A DNA stretch of 64,000 bases, from positions 310,001 to 374,000 of the forward strand of contig NZ_VWXD01000004.1 of NCBI RefSeq assembly GCF_011752625.1, written 5' to 3'. A program made the translations under genes and the position numbers. The stretch's first letter is position 1; each line of letters opens with the position of its first letter. Below are positions 27,582 to 36,339 of this stretch, one piece after another. The stretch is from Candidatus Pantoea formicae. GTDB taxonomy: Bacteria > Pseudomonadota > Gammaproteobacteria > Enterobacterales > Enterobacteriaceae. The notes beneath the pieces were generated by a model. The model searched no databases and was not told the DNA's origin. It saw only the letters and a list, made by a program, of their open reading frames with translations.

Positions 27582-27659
27582 ATAAAGTATGCGTGAGCTA
27601 GAACGCATATTCCAGCTGCCATTATTAAGCAGCATTCACTGGTTAAAAGGATATTGATT

Positions 27660-29102
27660 ATGGCCCAAGTCATTAATACCAACGCACTGAGTCTGATGGC
27701 TCAAAATAATTTGAACAAATCACAGAACTCACTGGGAACCGCCATTGAGCGTCTCTCTTCTGGCTTACGCATCAATAGCGCCAAAGATGATGCCGCCGGT
27801 ATGGCCATCTCTAACCGCTTCACCTCATCGGTACGCGGTCTGAGTCAGGCTACGCGTAACGCCAATGATGGCATCTCTTTGGCACAAACCACGGAAGGTG
27901 CGTTGGAAGAAGTGAATGAGAACTTGCAGCGTATCCGTGAGCTGACCGTGCAGGCCAAAAATGGCACCAACTCGAAAGAGGACCGTGAATCAATCAAAAA
28001 AGAGATTACCGCGCGTCTGGACGAGATTGGCCGTATTGCAGAATCCACTAACTTCAACGGTGTGAAAATGCTTGATGGATCGCAGCAGAAGCTCTCGATT
28101 CAGATCGGGGATAAAGATGGTCAAACCATTGATATCAACCTGCCGAAAATGGATCTCGGTTCGCTGGGGCTGGATACCTTTGCCAAGGACTTTGAAAAAA
28201 TCATCGATAGTCTGCCAGTGGATTCAAAGTTCACCACTGCAGGCGTAACACGCGCAGTGGATGATCTGATTGATGTGCCCGGTATGGCCGAACCCTTTGA
28301 GATGAACGCGACAGAACTGGCCAAGATTACGGCCATTGTGGGCGGTGCAGCCGCAGACACTGAAGTTGTGACCATGGAAGATAGCAAAGGCAATGTGCGC
28401 TTCTTTGCGGCTGACGCTGCAAACCCTGGCAGCGCGGTTGAACTGAACATCACCTTCCAGGCGAATGCCACGCCAGGCGATCCTTCTGAAATCGATACCC
28501 TTTCAGTGAAGGAAAAAATCACTAATCTGGATTTCGATATTCTGAAAAATGGTCCGAGCGATCTGAAAAACCTGAAGAGCCAAGGCATTGGCGCGCAAAT
28601 CGGTAGCAAGCTGATTGATGAAGCCACGCTGAACCAGATGTCTAACGACATCTTTGGTGCGGACATGGCCGATACAGAGATGCAGGTCTTCAAAGCAGAC
28701 AACGGCAGTTACTTTGCCATCAATAAAGACGGTGAAGTGAAATCCTTTACCTGGGATGATGCTGCGGGCCAAGCCACAGGCATTGCTGACGCTACCGAAC
28801 GCGATAGCCATGAGATTCGCAAAGTCGCCAACCATTTGCTGGCTCGCATGGATAGCGCGATGACCGACGTTAACAGCTTCCGCTCCGATCTGGGCGCAGT
28901 TCAAAACCGCTTCGGTTCGATTATCGCTAACCTGAACACCACCGTGATCAATACCAGCGAAGCCCGCTCTCGCATTGAGGACACGGATTTTTCAGTTGAA
29001 GTCTCTGCCATGAGCCGAGCCAACATCTTGCAACAAGCGGGTGTTTCCGTGCTGTCCCAGGCGAATCAGGTACCACAAAGTGTACTGAGCCTGCTGCGTT
29101 AA
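27660..29102 (+). CDS. fliC: Flagellin FliC
   Basis: A 480-residue flagellin. The D0/D1 N-terminus AQVINTNALSLMAQNNLNKSQ and the SSGLRINSAKDDAAGMAISNRF motif, and the C-terminus SRANILQQAGVSVLSQANQVPQSVLSLLR, are highly conserved. LQRIRELTVQAKNGT is the segment recognised by TLR5/FLS2-type receptors in related flagellins. The central surface domain (about 170-390) is specific to this strain or species. The start is the ATG at 27660 with AAAGGA upstream; an ATG two codons earlier is less likely. A strong terminator follows. Confidence 0.97.
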   Translation: MAQVINTNALSLMAQNNLNKSQNSLGTAIERLSSGLRINSAKDDAAGMAISNRFTSSVRGLSQATRNANDGISLAQTTEGALEEVNENLQRIRELTVQAKNGTNSKEDRESIKKEITARLDEIGRIAESTNFNGVKMLDGSQQKLSIQIGDKDGQTIDINLPKMDLGSLGLDTFAKDFEKIIDSLPVDSKFTTAGVTRAVDDLIDVPGMAEPFEMNATELAKITAIVGGAAADTEVVTMEDSKGNVRFFAADAANPGSAVELNITFQANATPGDPSEIDTLSVKEKITNLDFDILKNGPSDLKNLKSQGIGAQIGSKLIDEATLNQMSNDIFGADMADTEMQVFKADNGSYFAINKDGEVKSFTWDDAAGQATGIADATERDSHEIRKVANHLLARMDSAMTDVNSFRSDLGAVQNRFGSIIANLNTTVINTSEARSRIEDTDFSVEVSAMSRANILQQAGVSVLSQANQVPQSVLSLLR

Positions 29103-29136
29103 ATTCTGCTGTTACCTGTCTTCCATATGCATTTTT

Positions 29137-29159
29137 GCCCTCCTCTGGAGGGCTTTTTT
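29137..29159 (+). terminator. Intrinsic terminator of fliC
   Basis: GCCCTCC, loop TCT, GGAGGGC, then six T residues, starting 35 nt after the fliC stop. A textbook rho-independent terminator. Confidence 0.92.
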
Positions 29160-29456
29160 CCATGCAATCACCGCACCTTTACATGAAAAGTTTTAACCAT
29201 TATTCACGTCAGAAGCGGTCAGTGCGTGATGCAGAATTTGTTAATTGTTGATAGAAAATATCTTTCTCAATCAATGTGAATCTATCGAATAAATAACCTT
29301 AATGATTAGAGGGATGTTGATGCTTATGGCCAAAAAATAAAGCCTGATTCACCCACAAAATCTGGCACTCTTAAGCCGCCTTACAGGGGATCGATCACTC
29401 GCATTTAAGAAGATTAACGATCGACCCAAACATTACCCTGAATAAAAAAATCCAAC
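29160..29456. other. AT-rich gap upstream of the MarT-like gene
   Basis: About 300 nt without a recognisable gene, between the fliC terminator and the ToxR/MarT-like regulator. It should contain the promoter of that operon. GGGGATCGATC (29387 onward) and GATCGACCC (ending 29427) form a loose inverted pair that might be an operator. No Shine-Dalgarno is evident before the 29457 ATG. Confidence 0.5.
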
Positions 29457-30218
29457 ATGAACAATACGATCCCTCTCGGTTTATCGGCTACTGTCAACCG
29501 GCGTACGCGTCGCCTGATGCGCAATCATGATGGGATGTCTGTGGTGCTTCCGGCCAGCGCCGCACTCTGTCTATATGCTCTGACTGAAGCACAGGGTGAA
29601 ATCCTGTCCCAAGAACAGCTCATGGATATCGGCTGGCGCCATATGGGTTTTGCTGCCACCGAAAACAGTGTCCGTGTGATGATCAGTAAACTGCGTCGTG
29701 CGCTGGCAGCGCTGGAGCTTGATCAACAGGTCACGCTGCTGGCCGTGACACGCAGCGGTTATCGCTTGATTGTGCGCGATGCTGTCCCTGCCGTGCCCAT
29801 TCCCTTTCCATTGCCACTTTCCCTGCTCGCGCCCGAAACACAGCCTTATCGTTGGAAACGCGCCGGGTTGATCACCGCAGGCGGTATTGCTGCCGGTGTG
29901 GTCACCGCGTTAATCGCACAACATCTTTTTCTGCTCACGCCTAAAAAAATAGAATTTGTCACCTGGCAAGGTGAGGCCACCCCTACTGAAAGCCGGGTAT
30001 GGGTGCCCAAAAATAAGCACACCCAACATGCGTTGATTGAAGCCACGCTGCGAACCTACACCCGCTATGTTTTAGGCCCCGATCAGCCTGCCGCCAAAGA
30101 GTTGTATATCACGCTGGGTGTCGCCAGTTCTCAACACCATCAGGGCGTGATTGCCTGTCAACAACCGTTACAGGAAGCCAACAATGCCTGTGAATCTTAC
30201 TATTTCCGCGTTAATTAA
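29457..30218 (+). CDS. Membrane-anchored winged-helix regulator (ToxR/CadC/MarT-like)
   Basis: A 253-residue protein. Residues about 15-108 are an OmpR/PhoB-type winged helix (LTEAQGEILSQEQLMDIGWR, then ENSVRVMISKLRRAL and the C-terminal hairpin VTRSGYRLIV). A Pro-rich linker leads to one membrane helix (about 136-160) and a periplasmic tail of about 90 residues with two Cys (CQQPLQEANNACESYYF). This is the ToxR/CadC plan of a one-component membrane sensor. It overlaps a FidL-like gene by 35 nt, like Salmonella marT-fidL. Its position inside the flagellar block suggests motility or adhesion control; the targets are unknown. Confidence 0.83.
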   Translation: MNNTIPLGLSATVNRRTRRLMRNHDGMSVVLPASAALCLYALTEAQGEILSQEQLMDIGWRHMGFAATENSVRVMISKLRRALAALELDQQVTLLAVTRSGYRLIVRDAVPAVPIPFPLPLSLLAPETQPYRWKRAGLITAGGIAAGVVTALIAQHLFLLTPKKIEFVTWQGEATPTESRVWVPKNKHTQHALIEATLRTYTRYVLGPDQPAAKELYITLGVASSQHHQGVIACQQPLQEANNACESYYFRVN

Positions 30219-30708
30219 ATTACCGCCCCTCGGGCTCTTTTTCTGTGGTGTGTTGCTGGCGCTGATAAGCGTCTTTGGGCGCTGGTGGCTCATCACTTCG
30301 CAGTATGCGCAGTGCAGTTTTCCGCTGGTATTTTATGACATCAAAAGTGAGCACGAATGGGTACTGATCAAAGGGGTGTATCGCAGCTACCGCGATGGCG
30401 TCCATTCTGGCCATATGAGCTATCTCGGCACGCTGTCCCACTTTGTTGAAGGGGAGCGTATCGCACCCATCACCCCAATTCATCGGGCCGTGTGGTTTAG
30501 TGGCTTGTCTCATCACAACCTGTTGAAGCTTAATGTCACCCACCATAGCCGTGGATTGGGCGACAGAAGCAGCGATGACGTCGTTCAGGAGTATGTTTTT
30601 CCACATCTCCGGGTGGGTGATGTCAGCGTGATTGCCTTGTACCTGCTTAACGGCAAAGTGCTGGGCACCGGTACAGAAAGCGTGATGCGAAATATTTGCG
30701 TCAGGTAG
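30184..30708 (+). CDS. FidL-like inner-membrane protein
   Basis: A 174-residue protein with one N-terminal membrane helix (about residues 12-36, LPPLGLFFCGVLLALISVFG) and a periplasmic domain of about 135 residues. Similarity to FidL is suggested by its size, topology and pairing with a MarT-like regulator; the match is from memory and moderate. The ATG at 30184 follows AGGAAG with a 7-nt spacer and lies inside the 3' end of the regulator gene, so the two are translationally coupled, as with ToxR-ToxS. It probably modulates or stabilises the regulator. Convergent with fliR. Confidence 0.65.
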   Translation: MPVNLTISALIKLPPLGLFFCGVLLALISVFGRWWLITSQYAQCSFPLVFYDIKSEHEWVLIKGVYRSYRDGVHSGHMSYLGTLSHFVEGERIAPITPIHRAVWFSGLSHHNLLKLNVTHHSRGLGDRSSDDVVQEYVFPHLRVGDVSVIALYLLNGKVLGTGTESVMRNICVR

Positions 30709-30787
30709 CGGCACGTTTTATCCCACAAGGCTGAACAGGCAAATGCGCATTAAATTGGGCTGTTACCGCGTGGATGGGATCACGCCG

Positions 30788-31564
30788 TTACCACAGCGCC
30801 GCCAGCAACTTTTCCATCTCGGCAAACATGCGTGCCATCAGCCGCATAAAGAATGGCGGTAACGTGTCCGCGATGAGAAACAGCGCCAGCATGCCAACGC
30901 CCAGTGTCAGAGGAAAACCTACCACAAAGATCGAGAGCTGCGGCGTTAGACGGTTCAATAATCCCAGTGTCATATTGATGCACAACAGCAGTGTGATGAT
31001 GGGCAACCCCATCATCAGCCCCTGGCTGAAAATCCCCCCCGCCAGACTCACCACATACAGCAAACCTCCAGCGTGCAATGGCTCGGCATTAACAGGTAAG
31101 GTGATAAAGCTCTCTGCCAGTAATGCCAACAGCCACAGATGTCCGTTAACGCTGAGAAACAGCAGCATCGCCAGAAGGTTGAGAAAGCGCGAAATCACCG
31201 GTGAGTTACCGCTATTGGGATCAAAGAAGGTGGCGAAGGAGAGTCCCATCTGCATGCCAACGATCTCCCCGCACAGTCGCACTGCGGCGAACAGCAGTTG
31301 CAGCGTGAGTCCAAGCGCCGCGCCAATCATGGCTTGTTTGACCAGCAGCCAGACTGCGCTCCACGACATCAGTGACACCTGGCTTTCAGGAAGAGAGGGA
31401 GCAATCAGTATGGCAATCAGCACGGCCAGTCCCGCACGTAGCCGTTTGCTGATCACCTTCTCGCTAAAGATGGGGGCGACAAACAGCAGTACCCCGACCC
31501 GCATCAAAATAAAAAAAGTGTGGCTGAGATGTGCAGCAAGCAGCTCGGGAGCCAACGCCAGCAT
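30788..31564 (-). CDS. fliR: Flagellar export gate protein FliR
   Basis: A 258-residue polytopic membrane protein with about six hydrophobic segments. LRAGLAVLIAILIAPSLP, GEIVGMQMGLSFATFFDP and the C-terminal LGVGMLALFLIADTLPPFF match FliR. Together with FliP and FliQ it forms the export gate of the flagellar type III apparatus. It is the last gene of the fliLMNOPQR operon, 2 nt after fliQ. Confidence 0.95.
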   Translation of the reverse strand: MLALAPELLAAHLSHTFFILMRVGVLLFVAPIFSEKVISKRLRAGLAVLIAILIAPSLPESQVSLMSWSAVWLLVKQAMIGAALGLTLQLLFAAVRLCGEIVGMQMGLSFATFFDPNSGNSPVISRFLNLLAMLLFLSVNGHLWLLALLAESFITLPVNAEPLHAGGLLYVVSLAGGIFSQGLMMGLPIITLLLCINMTLGLLNRLTPQLSIFVVGFPLTLGVGMLALFLIADTLPPFFMRLMARMFAEMEKLLAALW

Positions 31565-31566
31565 GA

Positions 31567-31839
31567 TTAGCCAATCACGTAAGGAAGAGTGGTAAACACC
31601 GTGCGAACATACTCAATGAAAATTTTCAGCATCCAGGGGCCAAGCAGGACAGCTACGCCAACGATCATCAGGATCTTGGGGATAAAGGTCATGGTCATTT
31701 CATTGATCTGAGTCGCGGCCTGCATAATGCTGATGGCCAGTCCCGTTACCAGCGCGGCGAGTAACAACGGGCCCGCGATCATTAAGCCGACCTTAATCGC
31801 CTGCATCCCTAGCATCATGACGCTTTCTGGTGTCATCAT
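31567..31839 (-). CDS. fliQ: Flagellar export gate protein FliQ
   Basis: A 90-residue protein with two membrane helices separated by the charged AATQINEMTMTFIPKI loop, the hallmark of FliQ. AGGGATAA precedes the ATG at 31839; an adjacent ATG at 31836 is possible. It lies 7 nt behind fliP and 2 nt ahead of fliR. Confidence 0.95.
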   Translation of the reverse strand: MMTPESVMMLGMQAIKVGLMIAGPLLLAALVTGLAISIMQAATQINEMTMTFIPKILMIVGVAVLLGPWMLKIFIEYVRTVFTTLPYVIG

Positions 31840-31846
31840 TTATCCC

Positions 31847-32578
31847 TTAGCTATAGAAACTCTGTGCCAGTGAACCCAACAGCAGCTGCCAACCATCCAC
31901 CAACACAAAGAGCATCAGCTTGAACGGTAGTGCGATAGTGGTGGGCGGCACCATCATCATCCCCAGCGCCATCAGAATGCTGGCGACCACTAAATCAATG
32001 ATTAAAAACGGGATAAAAATGGTGAAGCCGATCTGGAAGGCGGTTTTCAGTTCGCTGGTGACAAACGCGGGCACCAGGATGCGCAGCGGCACCGCTTCCG
32101 GCCCCTCGATCATGTCGACTTTAGCGATACCGGCAAACAGCGCCAGGTCACTTTCTCGTGTCTGATCGAGCATAAACGCACGCAGCGGCTTCACCCCTTC
32201 AGTCAACGCCTGTTCCATGGTGATACTGTTGCTTTGCAGCGGCTGCCATGCCGTCTGGTAGATTTGGCTCAACACTGGCGACATCACATAAAAGGTGAGA
32301 AACAGCGCCAAGCCTATCAGCACCTGATTCGGCGGTGCGGTTGGCGTGCCCAGCGCATTGCGCAGTAACCCCAGCACGATGACGATGCGGGTGAAACCGG
32401 TCATCATCAGCAAGATACCAGGAATAAAGGCAAAGCCACTCAGCAGCACCAGGGTTTGCAGCGGTAATGTCCATCCCGCCGCCTCGGTGGGGCGTGCCAG
32501 CACGAGGTCACTGTTTGCGGCACCTGCACTGCTCGCGACAAGCCACAACAGCAGCGCCAACAGGATCCGGCCCGTCAT
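31847..32578 (-). CDS. fliP: Flagellar export gate protein FliP
   Basis: A 243-residue FliP with a cleavable signal peptide ([20 protein letters not shown]), unusual for an inner-membrane protein but typical of this one. [45 protein letters not shown] and [31 protein letters not shown] are diagnostic. Its ATG overlaps the fliO stop (ATGA). Confidence 0.96.
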   Translation of the reverse strand: MTGRILLALLLWLVASSAGAANSDLVLARPTEAAGWTLPLQTLVLLSGFAFIPGILLMMTGFTRIVIVLGLLRNALGTPTAPPNQVLIGLALFLTFYVMSPVLSQIYQTAWQPLQSNSITMEQALTEGVKPLRAFMLDQTRESDLALFAGIAKVDMIEGPEAVPLRILVPAFVTSELKTAFQIGFTIFIPFLIIDLVVASILMALGMMMVPPTTIALPFKLMLFVLVDGWQLLLGSLAQSFYS

Positions 32579-32856
32579 GCATCACCCTCGACTTTTTCCC
32601 GACTGAGGCAGGTAATCTGGCTGGCGGTAACCCCCAACAAAAACCGATCTTCACCCACATCCACCAGCACCACCTTTGCCCGCGCGCCAAGCGAAACGCT
32701 GGTCAGTACATGGATGCTTTGTTGACTGCGCTGGAAACGCTGTACCCAGCCACTGCGCCGTGCACACCAGGCAAGTGCCACCATCAGCAGCAGTACGCAA
32801 GCCAGCGCACCGATAAGCGTCATCAACCCTGATACATCTGGAAGGAGTGGCTTCAT
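32575..32856 (-). CDS. fliO: Flagellar biosynthesis protein FliO
   Basis: A 93-residue FliO, shorter than the E. coli protein. One N-terminal membrane helix (about 11-30) is followed by a cytoplasmic domain with [30 protein letters not shown], the conserved core. FliO assists FliP ring assembly. It overlaps fliN by one base (TAATG) and fliP by four. Confidence 0.9.
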   Translation of the reverse strand: MKPLLPDVSGLMTLIGALACVLLLMVALAWCARRSGWVQRFQRSQQSIHVLTSVSLGARAKVVLVDVGEDRFLLGVTASQITCLSREKVEGDA

Positions 32857-33227
32857 TAGCGGCTCAGCCGATGCATGCGTTCAGAGGGCGTGATGATCTC
32901 AGTGATGCGTATACCGAATTTGTCCGACACCACTACCACTTCACCTTGGGCAATCAAATAGCCATTGATCAGAATATCCAGCGGCTCACCGGCCAGGCCA
33001 TCCAGCGCCACCACCGAGCCTTGGCTTAAACGCAGCAGCTCTTTGATGGTCATTTTTGTGCGCCCCAGCTCCACGCTCATTTTGACTGGGATGTCCATGA
33101 TAAGGCTGAGATCTTCAACTTCTGGGGCCATCGCGTGAGTGGAGGTTTGCTGCTCGTTCAGTGCGTCTCCCCATAGATTGTCGATAGACGGGTCTTCGGC
33201 ATTCGTCGATGTAGAGTTATCGCTCAT
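32856..33227 (-). CDS. fliN: Flagellar switch protein FliN
   Basis: A 123-residue C-ring protein. The N-terminal 45 residues are variable; the SpoA domain contains LIMDIPVKMSVELGRTKMTIKELLRLSQGSVVALDGLAGEPLDILINGYLIAQGEVVVV. FliN forms the base of the C ring and binds FliH and CheY-P. It overlaps fliM by 11 nt. Confidence 0.95.
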   Translation of the reverse strand: MSDNSTSTNAEDPSIDNLWGDALNEQQTSTHAMAPEVEDLSLIMDIPVKMSVELGRTKMTIKELLRLSQGSVVALDGLAGEPLDILINGYLIAQGEVVVVSDKFGIRITEIITPSERMHRLSR

Positions 33228-34227
33228 GGGGAACTGGCTCCTTGCTTAATGATGACAATGCGGGCTGAATCATCTGCTCAACCTTGAGTGCATATTGGTT
33301 GTTCACGGCGCCATACTGCGCGGTAAAAATCGGCACGCCGCCCGCGCTGGCGGTAATACGTTCTTGTTTGTCGAAGCTCAGCACATCGCCTTGCTTCATG
33401 CTCATGACGCGAGAAAGTCGGGTTTCCATTTCGGTCATCGTCGCCACGACCTCAAGCTGGGTTTCACGCATTTGGCTTGCCAGCATGCCGCGCCAGTTAG
33501 CATCCTCGCTGCGGGTGTGGCTCATCGGTGGATTACTTAACAGCTCACGCAGCGGCTCGATAGTGCTGAAAGGGATACAAATATTAAATTCGCCGCGATG
33601 CGAGCCGATCTCTATCGAAAACGGTGTGGTGACCACCACATCATTGGGCGATGAGGTAATATTGGTAAACTTCACCTGCATCTCCGAGCGGATATATTCG
33701 GTTTTGATGCTGAAGATGGTGCTCCAGGCGAACTCATAGGCTTCACGCGCCATACTGAGCATGCGATGAATCACACGCTGTTCGGTCGGTGTGAATTCTC
33801 TACCATCGGCTTTGGTGGGAAACCGTCCATCACCACCAAACAGATTATCGACGGCCATAAACACCAGTCCCGGTGAAAACGCCATCAGCGACGTACCGCG
33901 TAACGGATGTAAATGGATCAAATTCAGGTTGGTTGGCACCGGTAAATTACGCGCAAACTCGTGGTATGACTGAATCTGAATATTCCCGGCAGTGACATCT
34001 GGGCCACGGCGCAGCAGATTGAACAGCCCCATTCGGAACTGACGGGCGAAGCGTTCGTTGATGATCTCCAGCGAATGCAGACGCTCACGGATTACACGAC
34101 GCTGTGTGTGGGGATCATAGGGCGTGATACCCGACGCTTCGGCTTCACCCTGCTGCACTTCGCTATTGTCACTGTCGGCATTCAGCAAGCGATCAATTTC
34201 ATCCTGAGACAAAAAGCTATCAGACAT
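33217..34227 (-). CDS. fliM: Flagellar switch protein FliM
   Basis: A 336-residue switch protein. The N-terminal MSDSFLSQDEIDRLLN is the CheY-P binding peptide; the middle CheC-like domain holds LVFMAVDNLFGGDGRFP, and the C-terminus is a SpoA domain. It couples CheY-P binding to reversal of rotation. It lies 5 nt behind fliL. Confidence 0.96.
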   Translation of the reverse strand: MSDSFLSQDEIDRLLNADSDNSEVQQGEAEASGITPYDPHTQRRVIRERLHSLEIINERFARQFRMGLFNLLRRGPDVTAGNIQIQSYHEFARNLPVPTNLNLIHLHPLRGTSLMAFSPGLVFMAVDNLFGGDGRFPTKADGREFTPTEQRVIHRMLSMAREAYEFAWSTIFSIKTEYIRSEMQVKFTNITSSPNDVVVTTPFSIEIGSHRGEFNICIPFSTIEPLRELLSNPPMSHTRSEDANWRGMLASQMRETQLEVVATMTEMETRLSRVMSMKQGDVLSFDKQERITASAGGVPIFTAQYGAVNNQYALKVEQMIQPALSSLSKEPVPHER

Positions 34228-34232
34228 AATGA

Positions 34233-34721
34233 TTACCGCAGAATAAATTCATTAATTAACACCTCAGCGGGCATAATCATCTGCTGATGCGCCAAGGGCT
34301 GACTGAGTTCATGTTGAATACGGCTAATCAGCTGACTTTTTCCTTCATCCGTTGATAAGCCTTCATAAGTCTGCTGCGTAAATAACATAAACAGGCGACT
34401 ACGATACTCCGGCATAAATTTGCTCAACGTCGCGACGGAATCCGATTCCGTAAAACTCACCGTGATCCCCAAATACAGCACCCTATCGGCTTCATCATCG
34501 GTAGGTTTTAAGCTCACCGTGAAAGTATTTAAAGGCACATAAACGGGTTCGACTTTTGCCACCACCACTTGCTCACCCTCTTCAGGAGGCGACGCCATTT
34601 TACTTTGCCAAAAAAGATACCCCGCTACACCCGCTCCAGCGATGACCGCCAGAATCAGGAGAATAATAAGGATTGATCGCAGGCGGTTACGCTGTGGCTT
34701 ATGATTATTTTCTTCATCCAT
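34233..34721 (-). CDS. fliL: Flagellar basal body-associated protein FliL
   Basis: A 162-residue protein with a single membrane helix (about 20-42, ILIILLILAVIAGAGVAGYLFW) and a periplasmic domain with ADRVLYLGITVSFTESDS and MPEYRSRLFMLFTQQTYEGLSTDEGK. The open frame extends to 34799, but MDEENNHK at 34721 fits the family; the Shine-Dalgarno is weak. FliL interacts with the stator. First gene of fliLMNOPQR, preceded by a 171-nt AT-rich gap after fliK that may carry a separate promoter. Confidence 0.9.
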   Translation of the reverse strand: MDEENNHKPQRNRLRSILIILLILAVIAGAGVAGYLFWQSKMASPPEEGEQVVVAKVEPVYVPLNTFTVSLKPTDDEADRVLYLGITVSFTESDSVATLSKFMPEYRSRLFMLFTQQTYEGLSTDEGKSQLISRIQHELSQPLAHQQMIMPAEVLINEFILR

Positions 34722-34892
34722 AATGAATATACTCAGAGGTACTTTTAAATAGAATATTCCCGCAACCTTGCTATCTATTGAACATATAAACACGAACAAT
34801 AAATAACGCTGTCACGAATGATTTTATTATAACGCTTTCAATGTTAATTAAATTAACCAATGTCAATTCACTTCTGACGCTAATTAACCGCT

Positions 34893-35891
34893 TTACACAA
34901 AGGTATTAATTGCACTGCCATTACCTGGTGGTGGCGTTAATAGGGTATTCACGGATTCATCTTCATCACCATGATGATCATGGGTTTCAGACGAGGGCTG
35001 TTGTGGCTGAGGCGCACCCCGCCGATCGCCAGTATGCGCATTCGCGCTATCCCCACTGATATTTGCCTGCGCCAGCTGCATACCCGACTCGGCCAGCGCC
35101 GCTCGCAGCTGCGGTAATGCTTGTTCCATGGCCTGACGCACCACCGCATGTTCGCTCACAATGTGAATGTGCGCCTGCTCATGCTGCACGCGCAGGGAAA
35201 TCTGCAGTGAACCTAATCTCTCGGGATGCAGGCGGATTTCCGCATTGTGCACACCGTTGCGACTTAGCGTAACGATGTGCTGGCTGACCTCCTGCTGCCA
35301 TTGCGGTGACTGCGGTGGCTGATGGATGACGGCGGTGGCAATCAGCGGCGGGGTTGGCACTGAGCGCAAACCGGGCGAGCTCGCCAGCAGACTACTCGGA
35401 ACCGACTGAACCAGCTCAGCACCCCCTTCGGTGTTAGCGACTGGCATCCCTTCAGTTACTAAAGCAGTGACTGGCGGCGGCTCTGGGTGAACGGCTGGCG
35501 CCAATGGCGGCACACCAGAGGTGAGTGGCCCCTGGGGAGACGATTCAGGCGCGGCGGCGTGCTGGATCACTAACTGCTGTAGCTGCCACTGCGGATTGGG
35601 TTGATGCGGTTCTGCGGCTGGCTGCACTGACGCAGTATCGGGCGCGGAGGCCAGTCGCGGCTGGATGGCAGATATCAGCGCTGACTGGATAGCGGATGAC
35701 GACTCGATAGCCGGTGATGGCAGCGGAAGTGCCAGGGGCAGCTCTTGCGTTATCATCGGCACGTCACTCCCCAGCTCGTTAGCCGGCTGTTTTTCCTGCA
35801 TGAGTTCAATAAACCCTCTGCCGTTCGGCACTTGGGGGTGCAGCAAGGCAAGCAGTTTCCCGCTAAAAAGTGCCGTGAGATCGATTCTCAT
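34893..35891 (-). CDS. fliK: Hook-length control protein FliK
   Basis: A 332-residue FliK. The first two thirds is Pro/Gln/Ser/Ala-rich and little conserved, as expected for the molecular ruler. The C-terminal domain has NAEIRLHPERLGSLQISLRVQHEQAHIHIVSE and VRQAMEQALPQLRAALAESGMQLAQANIS, the FlhB-contact region that switches export specificity. The start at 35891 overlaps the fliJ stop (ATGA); an upstream in-frame start is disfavoured. Shorter than E. coli FliK (about 375). Confidence 0.92.
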   Translation of the reverse strand: MRIDLTALFSGKLLALLHPQVPNGRGFIELMQEKQPANELGSDVPMITQELPLALPLPSPAIESSSAIQSALISAIQPRLASAPDTASVQPAAEPHQPNPQWQLQQLVIQHAAAPESSPQGPLTSGVPPLAPAVHPEPPPVTALVTEGMPVANTEGGAELVQSVPSSLLASSPGLRSVPTPPLIATAVIHQPPQSPQWQQEVSQHIVTLSRNGVHNAEIRLHPERLGSLQISLRVQHEQAHIHIVSEHAVVRQAMEQALPQLRAALAESGMQLAQANISGDSANAHTGDRRGAPQPQQPSSETHDHHGDEDESVNTLLTPPPGNGSAINTFV

Positions 35892-36337
35892 GGGCGCACA
35901 CGCCTTTGACTCACTCGCTGGGCGCACTCATCCATCAACTTCTGCTCACGGCGTATTTCCTGTAACGCCTGCGCGCCTTGCCGCCGGTCCAGTAGCGTTT
36001 CGAAAGCATTCAGCCGCTGTTTATCATCGATCCAGCGTCGCTTAGCCCGATCAACCGCCTGTTCGCAGCGATCAATGTGGCTCTCATGCTGTTTAACCAC
36101 GTGACCCAGCGACACAATAAACGCCTGATGATTGATCAGATGTGCCACCGACATGCCTTCCCCCGTCATCCCCTGACGCAATGACTGCTGGTATTCACAC
36201 TGATAGCTCTGGAGCTTCTGCTGCTGCGCCATCGCCTGCTGCAGACTCTGCTGCACCGTACCCAGCGCTTGTGTCGTCGCGCTGAGTGTCTCTTCTGCTC
36301 TGTCTCGCAGCATAACCATCGGATTGGGGTTATTCAT
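35888..36337 (-). CDS. fliJ: Flagellar export chaperone/escort FliJ
   Basis: A 149-residue, highly charged coiled-coil protein. YQCEYQQSLRQGMTGEGMSVAHLINHQAFIVSLGHVVKQHESHID and the tail QEIRREQKLMDECAQRV fit FliJ, which escorts chaperones and sits inside the FliI hexamer. The ATG at 36337 has GGAG 5 nt upstream; a GTG at 36343 overlapping the fliI stop is the alternative. Confidence 0.9.
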   Translation of the reverse strand: MNNPNPMVMLRDRAEETLSATTQALGTVQQSLQQAMAQQQKLQSYQCEYQQSLRQGMTGEGMSVAHLINHQAFIVSLGHVVKQHESHIDRCEQAVDRAKRRWIDDKQRLNAFETLLDRRQGAQALQEIRREQKLMDECAQRVSQRRVRP

Positions 36338-36339
36338 CG

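Noticed and set aside
28121..28702. A 193-codon frame antisense to fliC
   Set aside because: Flagellin on the opposite strand is unambiguous; the antisense product is Ser-rich without motifs.
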